Below, piece after piece: positions 33,311 to 43,400 of a DNA stretch of 64,000 nucleotides. The translations under genes were made by a program, and so were the position numbers. This DNA comes from Posidonia oceanica (lineage: Eukaryota > Streptophyta > Magnoliopsida > Alismatales > Posidoniaceae). Location: positions 44,278,001 through 44,342,000 of the forward strand of contig JAZBRS010000035.1 of assembly GCA_037176725.1 (NCBI GenBank), in the 5' to 3' direction. The first letter of the stretch is position 1, and each line of letters starts with the position of its first letter. Below the pieces are notes generated by a model. That model had not been told where the DNA came from, did no database searches, and worked only from the letters and a program-made list of their open reading frames with translations.

Positions 33311-34317
33311 GGTCTTTCTAGGCTTACGCTCGCATACGCAGAAAAATGCAGGATTGAATGCCTATGTGCCTATAAATGCCTGAATGAATGCTCAAGGTGT
33401 ACTCTAAGTGGGAAGAAACAAAGCAAGGAAGTAAACGTGCTCTCTAAGTGCTCAGCTGCGCTGTCCGTGTTCCGAATTAGGCGAAACCTAGCTCGTGAGA
33501 ACTCCAGACAGTAAGCATCACAGCCCTATATGCAAATGCGGGCGAGAAAGCAAAACAACGAGGAAACCATGCAATGACATGCAAGGGAAAACGGCGTAAA
33601 ATACGCAAAACAAGGCGAGAAACAAGAAAGGCACGCGAAACGATGCAAAAGAGCGAAAGTGGCGCGCAAAACAAGCGAGAAAACAAGGCAGTGCACAAAA
33701 CAAGGCAAGAAAACAGAAGGGCACGCGAAACGGTGCAAAAGAACGAAAACGGCACGCAAAACAAGCGGGAAAACAAGGCAGCGCACAAAACAAGGCAAGA
33801 AAACAGAAGGGCACGCGAAACGGTGCAAAAGTGAGAGCGGGCACACGAAACGATGCCAAAACAGCGAAGCAAAAACCTCAGAAAAGCCATGCGAATGCAA
33901 GAATGGAGAAAAGATCAAAAGAGGCCAAAGGGGAGGCAAAACAACGTGTGTGTAAGAACAGACGTTGTTCGGGACCACTCAGAGTAGGTGTGAAGACCTA
34001 CGGAGGGGAGAGTGGTCAAACGGAGGGATTACCACCTCTTAGCGACTGTTTCCCACTAAACCGTTCCACGGTGTGTCTCGCATGCTGCCCAAAGCTCGCG
34101 ATGCGATCGGATCGTGGAAAAGGGGGAAGAAAGTCACATTAAGTGGCAAATCCAAGGAAAACTCAACACAAAACACACAGGGGTACGCGAAACGGGGATT
34201 GGAAGATACAAGCAGAAAGGGGAGGCCCTATTCTACATGCTCAAAGAGACAGAAAATGAAAACAAGGAAAACTGTGCAAATGGTATGCAAATGCAATGCT
34301 AGGGTTCAGGGGGACAT

Positions 34318-34319
34318 AC
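34318..34319 (-). promoter_or_regulatory. Candidate splice donor 2 in the 5' LTR of A
   Basis: Sense TTTCCAG|GTATGTCC. If used with the acceptor at 18157 it would join the RNA leader to the DUF7745 ORF and skip gag and pol. Inference from sequence only. Confidence 0.45.
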
Positions 34320-35894
34320 CTGGAAATCCGGGAGCCTGATCTGAAATCTATCTGGTCCATGCTGAAGAACGCCTCGCCGCGGTCGCCTGGGCAGCTTACT
34401 TGAGAAGATCCAACGGCCGGATTGGAAGATATCGCAGCTTCAAGGCAGAAGGGCCAGAACAGGGGAGAAGAATAGATCTAGGTGTTCAGGAGGTCCTAGG
34501 GATGTGCAAAAGGTTCTCCCAAGTGAAAGGGAGCTAAAAGTGCTTAGTGTGTGCAAGAAGATGCTAAAATGCAAGGCTAGATGAGTGCAGGATGCATGCA
34601 AAAGCAGGAAAAAGCAATGATAAGAGACTGGGAAAAGCCAGGAGTTCAGAAGGCATTTTGGAAAAGAAAAGGGGCTAAAAATGCAAATTCTCCAGAAAAC
34701 AGGGGTTCACAGGAAAGGTTTTTGAAAACAGGGGAAGACAGAGGTCTATTTGGCAAAAAACTAGGCTCAGAAAGTTGTTTTGAAAAGAAGGTATGCTTTA
34801 AAAGAGGTTTTGTAAATAGAAAGAAGTCAGAGTGCAATTTTGAAAAAACTAGGGTCTAAAATGCAATTTTTCCAGAAAACAGGGTTCTGGGGAGTCTGGG
34901 GGTACTAGTGGAAGGTCTGTATGCAATTTGGTAGGCATAGGAGCTAGAATGCAACCTAGGGGCAAAATGGTCTTTTCACATGATTTTTTAAAACATGCAA
35001 GGACCTATGTGTGATTTTGAAATCATGCAGGGGCTAAAAATGCAATTTAGTATGGAAAACATGCTCTGAAAATCAAATAACAGGACTGCAGTGCAATTTT
35101 TGGAAAATATGGGGTTAAAAATGCAATACAATAAGCTAAAATGCATGCAGCACAGTTACTGTCCATTTAAAATGGACCTAAATGCAAAAATGATAAAGCA
35201 GAGGGGCAAATATGCAATGTAGTATGCAAAAATTAAAAATAAAAGCTAAGTTCCTACAGTGCATGGACCTATATGCAAAATCAGAAACATGCAGGGACTT
35301 AGAATGCAATGCAGTATGGTAAAATATATGCAAATAAATGAACTGATTTAGTGCAGGACTTAAGTGCAAAAATCGAAAACAGAGGGGCTAAAATGCAAAA
35401 TAATATAACAGCACAACACAGTAAATGGACCACATTGCAAATACTGAAAAACATAAACAGATCATGCAATTTAGCATAGTATTTAATTAAAAACAAAGCA
35501 GATTAAATGAAATAAGGACTGAAACGCAAAAATGAAAAAACTTAGGACAGATATGCAATATTTACGCCTAAAACTATATAACAGAAGAAATAAATGAACA
35601 GTAGCTCGTCGACGACGACGAGCACTGTAGCAGAAAGCTTCCAGAGCTCGTGGCCGCCGACAGGGGAGGCTGGGGATGCGCAGACTGGCGGAGGGCGACA
35701 TCGGCGATCGTCCGGAGCTCTGGGAACGATCCGGAGCTCGCTCTGTTGGTCGGAGTGTCCGGAGGAAGAGCAGCCGGCGCCGGAGAAGGTGGACTGTCCG
35801 GCGAGTCGAGGACGGAGCTGGAGGACCGGAAAACCTATTCTAAAGGCTGGGGAAGCAAGAGAAGAAGAAGAGGAGGCTAAGGGAAGCAAGGTCT

Positions 35895-35896
35895 AC
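35895..35896 (-). promoter_or_regulatory. Candidate splice donor 1 in the 5' LTR of A
   Basis: Sense GAAAAAG|GTAGACC, in the same position as CAG|GTACTT in the solo LTRs and CAG|GTATTT in D, about 0.97 kb after the TATA-like box. Weaker than donor 2. Confidence 0.35.
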
Positions 35897-36860
35897 CTTT
35901 TTCCGTGCCTGAGATGTTCCCCCGACGTCAGTGGTTCCTGAGGTCGCCGGAGGAGGCCGTCCGGTCGCTGCGGGCGTCGCTGGTCGCTTGCGAAGGTTGG
36001 AACCGCCTCAAAACATCCCTCCAGTGCTTCCTGGTCGACCGGACTGAAGCTCCACAGCTCAGGTGAGGTTTCGGCTTTTTTGGGTTCAGAGGATGCTGCC
36101 GGAGGCCGGGGGAGGTGTTGGCTGCTCGTCGGCTCGGATGGAGCCCTCCGGGAGTTTGCTGGGAGTCTGGCGAGTGAAGTTGGATGCTTGGAGAGGGGTT
36201 CTGGAAGGCGTGGAGGAGGTTTGGGAGTTGGGACAAATTTTGGTCTGTGGTTGATGCAGGTGTTTGGAGTGGAGTTCTTGGTCTGTGGTGGATGGTTTGG
36301 TTTGCTGTCAGAGGCTCTGGAAAGGTGATGGCTTGGTGGATACTTGGGTGAACTTTGGGGGAAGGCTGTATGCTGAGGCGATGGGAATTATGAAGTGAGT
36401 TGCGCTGGGTTGCAGGTGGCTACAGGTGATGTTTCAGAGGGTGATTAGGTGGTGAAAAGGCAATGGGAAATCGGGGGAGGAAGGCTGGCTGTTGGGTGAA
36501 GTTGGGGGAGGAAATGGGAGAAGGATGGGGGCTTGAAGTGGTGCTGGGGGATTGGAAAAGAAAGAAGGAAGTTTGCTGAATTTTTCAGAGAAGAAAAGAG
36601 GAGGATTGGGTGAAGGGATTGAGCTCTGATGAGGGCTTCTCTCCGGGATGCCAAGGCCTCCCTCAGACACTCTCTTCTGCTCTCTCTTCTCTCTGGAATT
36701 GGGAAGATGAGGAGGAGAAGGAGGAGGGCACGGGTGGAAGAGAAAAACCGGAATTCTGGGATTACTCTCGCACTGAGGTCTGCTCTCTCTGGTCTGGTTC
36801 TGTCACTCTGGCTTGCTCACTCACACTTGGCACCTCTTATTGAAAGGAAGGAGCGGGAGG

Positions 36861-36866
36861 CTTATA
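36861..36866 (-). promoter_or_regulatory. Putative TATA box in the 5' LTR of A
   Basis: Sense GTATAAGCC after AGCGCGCCAGTAGCC. If correct, U3 is about 1.9 kb and the transcribed R-U5 part about 3.9 kb. Confidence 0.5.
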
Positions 36867-38759
36867 CGGGGAGAGACCGGCTACTGGCGCGCTACCGAAT
36901 TTCAAATTCGTCGGCGGCCACTGCAGCAGAGGAGACGGCGAGGCGACCGGCTCCGGATTTGGTGCTGAGATGAGGAGACGGCGAGCTGCTGTAGATGAAA
37001 GGATGGAGGCTTGAATTTAAACCGGAGGAGGGAAGACTGTTGGCAGCAGCTCGCGGGAAGGGAACTGTGGAGAGAAAAAACACAGAAGGAGGAGGAGGAA
37101 GAAGGAGGAGAGGGAAGCGGGCCGGACTGCTGCGGGCCGAGAAAAAAAGAAAGAAAAATAAAAGAAAAAAGAAGAAACGGGCCGGAGGGCCCAGTGAAGA
37201 AAGGGAAGAAAGAAAAAGAGAAGTAAGAGAGAAAGAGAGGGTAGAATGGGGAAATAAAATAGGTAAAAATAAAATAAAAATAAATAAAAATATTAGAAGA
37301 GTTTTGCTGTAGATTAGGATTTTAATTAAGATTTTTAATGGTCATTTTGAGTTGATTAATGTGTTTTGGGCTTGATTAGGGTTTTAGGGCTTTGGTTTTG
37401 TTTTTAATTGGTTTTCACTTGATTAAATGTTTGTTAAACCTTTTTTAAATTGTTTTAAAAATTGTATTTCCCTTGTTGGACACTTAGGATATTAATTATG
37501 ATTTTTTAGGATTTAATTTCCCATTAATCAGGATGTTTAATAGATTTTTAAGTTGTAGTCTTGTTAAGGTTTTTCTTTCTTAAGTCTTTTAAGTTATGTC
37601 TTGATTTTTTATTTATTGATTTTTCTTGAAGTTTTTAGTTGGATTTTTCTGGTTTGATAGGGTGTTTTTTAGGCTTTTCAGATGTGTTTTTATTTTCTTT
37701 TTTAATTAAGTTTTTAACTTGTTTTTCTTATGTTTATTAGGTTAGGTCTTTTGCCTTCCTTAATTACTTGTTTTAGTATTTGATTTTTTAATTCTTGTTT
37801 TTGGGTTTGTTTTTAATTCTTCTGATGGGGTTTTTACTTTTGGTGAGTTTAGATCTCATTTTAGCTTTTTCCTTGATTTTTCAGTGTTTTCTTTTGATTT
37901 GTTTTGCATTTTTTAGTTTGCATGCTTGGTTTTCTTTTTAGTTTGGTTTAGTTAAGTTTAAGTTGTTAATTGCTTGTTTAACATTTTTTAATTGTTTTTC
38001 TTAGGGTTCTGATTTGCTTCTTTTGTGTTTTGAGATTTTACTGATTTTTATGGGTTTTTGTGGATTTTTGCAAAAGGGAGAAAAGGAAAAGAGAAGGAGG
38101 AAAGAAATGGGAAAAAGAGGGAGATAAGAGGAAAAGGGATAGACTAGAGGAAAACGATTTATTAAAATTCAGAAAAAGTGTTAAAAATAAAGTAAAAATA
38201 GGGATAAGATAGAGGAGGGATAGAAGCACTGAGGGGGCCCACAGCCAGACCAGAAAAAGGATGAAAAGGGGATGAAAGGAGTGATGATAATCAGGAGAGA
38301 GAGAGAGGAGAGAGAAAATGATAATCCCGGAGAGAGAAAAGGATAATTTGGGTGAAAGAGGGTCTTAATGGTCTTGGAATGGGGTGAGAATTGGTGAGTG
38401 GGTAGTCTAGGGTTTGAAGTGTTGGGTCTGAAGTTTTGGTTTGATTCTAAGGGGGTTTTGGAGGGGTTTCAAGGTGTAGAAAAAGGGTAGTTTCACCTAG
38501 GTTTTCTAGGATTTTTGGGAATGGGTTAGGCTTGGAAATTTCTAGGTTTCTGGGTAGGTTTGTTGAGTGGATGGAGGTGGGTTTTCCTATGGATTTTGGT
38601 TAGGTTTTGAGGTTGGGAAGGGGGGTAAAGGTCTGGGTCAAAACAGGCTGATTTTGAAGGGTAGAGAGGAGGATTAGGGTTAGGGTTTGGTTGGGGTTTG
38701 ATCCAGCAATCACCAAGAGGGCTCCAAGGGTCCGGGCCTGCCAAGATGGGGTGTCAACA

Positions 38760-38764
38760 GATGC
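38760..38764. repeat. Target site duplication of element A, right copy (GATGC)
   Basis: Pairs with 7696-7700. From 38765 the interrupted B LTR continues. Confidence 0.85.
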
Positions 38765-40361
38765 TAAGTTGCAAAACAAAACATTGAGGTGTAAAATGTT
38801 GTGCAGGAACCATGCGTCTTACACCCAAGCAGAATACTTTGAAAACCTGAAGAAGGAATCCAAGCCAACAATAAATACAAGATTCCTAACATGACTTCTA
38901 GATGCATAAGAGAAACCATGCAAGATATTAAATCATGTAGGACAGCAACCAAACCACAACAGCAAGGAAATAAGTTAACCAGAGACAGCAGGGGTGTTGG
39001 ACGCTGCCACAGGACGCATCCAACGTTAGACGCACCAGTTCGTGTGTCTAATGGATCGGGAAACTTCCCGGCAAGAATCGATGCTCAAATTGATCCAAAA
39101 CAGAAAACTAAATAGCTAGTGAGCATAAGCATGCAATAATGAACATGAACATCTATTTAAAACCAGAAATGGGTGCGTGGATCATTCCACCCACCTCCCC
39201 CCTCTTGCCGTCGGTGTTCATGGCATTTCTGGCCATTTGAGAGGCCGGAAAGCCATGAAGCTTGGCTGTGAGGCTTTGCTACGATGAGGAAGGAGATGAG
39301 GGTGCGTGGATCATTCCACCAACCTCCCCTCTCTTACTGCTAGCGTTCATGGCATTTTCGGCCATCTGAGAGGCTGGAAAGCCATGAAGCTTGGCTGTGA
39401 GGCTTTGCTACGATGAGGAAGGAGATGAGGGATGCGTGAGGAAAAGAAAATTACCTATATGTGGCCTGAAGTTGGTGTATGCGCGGCCGGCGGGAGTTGA
39501 CTGACGGAGTCAGATGGCGAGCTCGAATGCAAGGCCTGGAGGCAGGGGAAACACTCGAGGAAATTCCTCTCACACAAGGGAAGCTCTCTGGATTGCTTTG
39601 GGTTGCTAGGAGGCTGTGGTGCTCTCGCAAAAATCTATGGTATGTGTGGGGTGTCGGTGCAGGAGTTGGGTTGGTTTGGTTTTGTTTGGGGAAGGTCTGC
39701 CAATGGCAGGAAGTGGCAGGGGCGTGCTCTAGAGGTCGCGGTAGGAGGTGGCATGCACGAGAGTGGGCACAGGATGGCAGGCGTGTTCTGGAGGTGGTGT
39801 GCGTGGTGTGGAGCAGGTCGGCAAAGGGCAGCCGAAAATGTCCAAACGAACACGCGACGGGGGCGTTTGGACAGGTGGCGCGCTGTACGGGTGGCTCCGG
39901 GGTGAGGCACTGACTCCTGGGGCAAGCCAAGTGGTTGGGCAGTCCGTAGGGAGCGATGGAGCTAGCGGAGGACGACCCTTGGCGCGGCGGAGCTCGAGCC
40001 AAAGGGCTGCTACGACCGACGCGTTGGACACTAACCAGAGCAGTGTCCAATGTAAGACGCTAGCATAAGCAGTGTCTAACGTTGGACGCTGGCATAGGCA
40101 ACGTCTAACGTTGGACGTAGGGGTGCTTCAAGGCTGTTTTGGGGATTTTGGCTTAGGTTAAGGCTTGGGTTAAGGCTTAGGATTGGCTTGGGTATGGTTT
40201 AGGTGGTGTTTGGGTGGGATTTAGGTTTGGGATTGAGTTTGGGGTTAGGTCAAGGTTGTGGGTTTGCCATTAGGTCAAGGATTAGGGTTTGCCATGCCAC
40301 AATCCAAGCAAGCCTCCAAAGAGATCCATCAATGAACAGTCGCCAAAACGGGGTGTCTACA
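38765..40361 (-). mobile_element. 3' LTR of element B, 5'-terminal fragment (sense)
   Basis: It ends at 40361 with GGGGTGTCTACA on the plus strand (sense TGTAGACACC), next to a polypurine tract and B's internal region. It carries the GACGCTGG-type hairpins seen in 6358-7700 (about 40055-40115), a 129-bp tandem duplication, and a GGTTAGG/TTAAGGCTT-rich part at 40140-40260. The ORFs inside (up to 199 aa) overlap on both strands, have no recognisable domain and are not accepted. Confidence 0.78.
39172..39429. repeat. 129-bp tandem duplication in the B LTR
   Basis: Two copies, starting at 39172 and 39301, begin GGTGCGTGGATCATTCCACC and end GATGAGGAAGGAGATGAG. They differ at about ten positions, so the duplication is older than the element A insertion LTR pair. 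Confidence 0.9.
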
Positions 40362-40373
40362 GATGCCCCTAAC
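40362..40373 (-). other. Polypurine tract of element B
   Basis: Sense GTTAGGGGCATC abuts the TGTAGACACC end of the 3' LTR, in register with the tracts of A and D. Confidence 0.72.
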
Positions 40374-40418
40374 TCAGCGAGGTCAAGGGGACCGAGGTCG
40401 CTGCTCAGGGTTGACAAG

Positions 40419-40423
40419 ACACC
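40419..40423. repeat. Target site duplication of solo LTR 2, left copy (ACACC)
   Basis: ACACC at 40419-40423 and 46265-46269. Elements A and D have a single GACAAGACACCCCATC at the equivalent place (13530, 63547), confirming the empty-site sequence. Confidence 0.93.
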
Positions 40424-43400
40424 TGTTGACACCCCATCTTGGCAGGCTTGGACCCTTGGAGCCCTCTTGGTGATTGCTGGATCAAACCCCAACCAAACCC
40501 TAACCCTAATCCTCCTCTCTACCCTTCAAAATCAGCCTGTTTTGACCTAAACCTTTACCCCCCTTCCCGACTTCAAAACCCAACCAAAAACCATAGGAAA
40601 ACCCACCACTATCCATTCAACAAACCTACCTAAAAACCTAGAAATTTCCAAACCTAACCCATTCCCAAAAACCCTAGAAAACTTAGGTAAAACTACCCCT
40701 TTTCTACACCTTGAAACCCCTCCAAAACCTTCTTAGAATCAATCCAAAACCTTAGACCCAAGACTTCAAACCCTAGACTACCCACTCACCAGTTCTCACC
40801 CCATTCCAAGACCATTAAGACCCTCTTTCACCCAAATTATCCTTTTCTCTCTCCGGGATTATCATTTTCTCTCTCCTCTCTCTCTCCTGATTATCATCTC
40901 TCTTTTCATCCCTTTCTTATCCTTTTTCTGGTCTGGCTGTGGGCCCCCTCTGTGCTTCTATCCTTCCTCTATCTTATCCCTATTTTTACTTTATTTTTAA
41001 CACTTTTTCTGAATTTTGAAAAATCGTTTTCCTCCAACCTATCTCTTTTCCTCTTATCTCCCTCTTTTTTCCATTTCTTTCCTCCTTCTCTTTTCCTTTT
41101 CTCCCTTTTGCAAAAATCCACAAAAACCCATAAAAATCTGTAAAATCTCAAAACACATAGGAAGCAAATCAGAACCCTAAGAAAAACAATTAAAAATGTT
41201 AAACAAGCAATTAACAACTTAAACTTAACTAAAGCAAGCTAAAAGGAAAACCAAACATGCAAACTAAAAAATGCAAAACAAATCAAAAGAAAACACTGAA
41301 AAATCAAGGAAAAAACTAAAATGAGATCTAAACCCAGCAAAAGTAAAAACCCCACTAAAAGAATTAAAAAACAAACCCTAAAAAGAAGGATTAAAAATCA
41401 AACACTAAAACAAGTAATTAAAGAAGGCAAAAGACTTAATCTAATAAACATAAGAAAAACAAGTTAAAAACTTAATTAAAAAAGAAAAGAAAAACACATC
41501 TGAAAGACTTAAAAAACCCCCTATCAAACCAGAAAAACCCAACCAAAAACTTCAAGAAAAATCAACAAATAAAAATCAAAACATAACTTAAAAGACTTAA
41601 GAAGGAAAAACCCTGAGAAGACTACAACTTAAAAATCTAAAATCAACCCTGATTAATACGAAATTAAATCCTAAAAAATCCTAATCAATATCCTAAGTGT
41701 CCAACAAGGGAAATACAATTTTTAAAACAATTTAAAAAAGGTTTAACAAACATTTAATCAAGTGAAAACCAATTAAAAACAAAACCAAAACCCTAAAACC
41801 CTAATCAAGCCCAAAACACATTAATCAACTCAAAATAACCATTAAAAATCTTAATTAAAATCCTAGTCTACAGCAAAACTCTTCTAATATTTTTATTTAT
41901 TTTTAGTTTATTTTTACCTATTTTATTTCCCCATTCTACCCTCTCTTTCTTTCTTCCTTCTTTCTTTCTTTCTTTCTTTCTTTCCTTATTGGGCTCAAAC
42001 TGGCCCGTTTCTCTTTTCCTTTTATTTCTTTTTTCAGCCCCCCCGCACAGTCCGGCCCACGCCTTCCTTCTCCTCCTTCTTCTTCCTCCTTCCTCAGCGT
42101 TTCCACCGGATTTTCTTCCCGCGAGCTCGCTGCTACAGATCTCCCTCCATCCATTCGAATTTTGAGCTTCAATCCTTTCATCTACAGAACTCGCCGCCTC
42201 TCTTCTATCTCAGCTTCTTTTCTGGAGGCATTGAATGCCGGTCGCCTCGCCATCTCCTGTCTGCTGCAGTGCCGCCGACGAGTTTGAATTTCAACAGCGC
42301 GCCAGCAGCCAGCTCCTCCAGATATAATCCTCCATCCTTCCTTCAATCCCGAGTTCAGTCGACCTTCAGTGGCCAGTGCCAGTGTGAGTAAGCCAGAGAG
42401 CCAGAGCCTGTGTAAGAGCGAACCAGAGAGTGAGAGAGCAACATCCAAGGAGAATTCCGGCCCCTTCCCCGTCCTGTGCGACCCTCCTCCTTCTCCTCTT
42501 CACCTTCCAATTCCGGAGAGAAGAGAGAGCAGAAGGGAGTCCTTGACATCCCGGAGAGAAGCCCCCGTCCGAGCCCAGTCTCCACATCAGAACCTCCTCC
42601 AATTTCTTCCTCTGAATTCAGCAAAACTTCCTCTTTCTTTCCCAGCAAACCATTCCCCTTCCAAGCCCCGATTTCCCTCCCAATTTCTCCCCCAACTTCA
42701 CCCAACAGCCAGCCTTCATCCCCCGATTTCCCATTGCCTTTTCACCACCTAATCACCCACTGAAACCACCCCTGATCACCCGACACTCCAACTGCAAACC
42801 CAACACAGGTCCCTCCAAAATTCCCTTCACTCCCGTCCACCAGATCCCACCAAAATCCACCCACTCATTCACCTGCATCCCACCTTTCCAGAGCCCTAGA
42901 CCTCCGGCCCTAACTCTCACCACAGATCCCAAACAACACAACAAACACTTAGCTTCACCACAGACCCAAAATCGTCCCAGTCAGCTATCTCCTTCCACAC
43001 CTTCCAGAAACCCTCTCCGAGCATCCAACCTCACTCGCCAGACTTCCAGCAACCTCTCGGAAGGCTCCGCTTCACCGGACGAGCAGCAACAACCTCCCCC
43101 CACATCCGGCAGTATCCTCTGCACCCAAAAGCACCAGATTCCTCTCCAAGCTTCGAAGCTCGCGTCCGATCGCTCAGGAAGCACCAGGAGCACCCCCTGA
43201 GAGGATCCCAACCTCTGCGAGTCGCTGGAAGTCTCCGCTGCTACTAGACGACGACCGCCGGCCACCTCCGATCCTGCTGAGGTCGGGAGCGCACTCCAGA
43301 CGCGAACACAGGTACTTTCTTACCTCCCCCGCTCTCTCTCTTCCCCCTGCTGCTTTTCCGCCCATTAGAAGCCAGTTCCCAATCTTCCAGCGCCGTCCTC

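Larger units (their letters stand above)
7701..38759 (-). mobile_element. Element A: giant non-autonomous Tat/Ogre-like LTR retrotransposon
   Basis: The element is bounded by two direct LTRs (7701-13475 and 32960-38759) and a 5-bp TSD. It carries an adjacent PBS (32941-32958), gag, protease, linker, integrase core, a DUF7745 ORF, hairpin repeats and a polypurine tract, all on the minus strand. Total span is 31,059 bp; without the solo LTR nested in its protease it is about 25.2 kb. RT, both RNases H and the integrase zinc-binding domain are absent, removed by a deletion near 20585. Its LTRs differ by only a few bases per kb plus small indels, so it moved recently and most likely used enzymes supplied in trans. 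Confidence 0.9.
32960..38759 (-). mobile_element. 5' LTR of element A (5,800 bp)
   Basis: It is nearly identical to 7701-13475 and has the same termini. It carries one more short repeat unit near 33700 and a 19-bp insertion near 35720 (a duplicated GATCCGGAGCTC word). Internal landmarks match the other LTR: TATA-like box 36861-36866, candidate donors at 35895-35896 and 34318-34319, conserved hairpin block at about 33250-33310, and PBS-like copy at 33077-33087. Confidence 0.93.

Noticed and set aside
7701..38759. A reverse transcriptase inside element A
   Set aside because: Searched for YVDD, FMDDFSGYN-like and VPKKDG-like blocks between linker and integrase on the minus strand; none, and the alignment with B shows a deletion.
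39451..40050. Overlapping ORFs of 100-199 aa in B's LTR
   Set aside because: Open in several frames on both strands in a GC-rich stretch, without any domain or family similarity.
38765..40361. 5' LTR of an element whose body would be the 1-6357 array
   Set aside because: No primer-binding site lies next to 6358, while a polypurine tract lies next to 40361, so this LTR is the 3' LTR of B.
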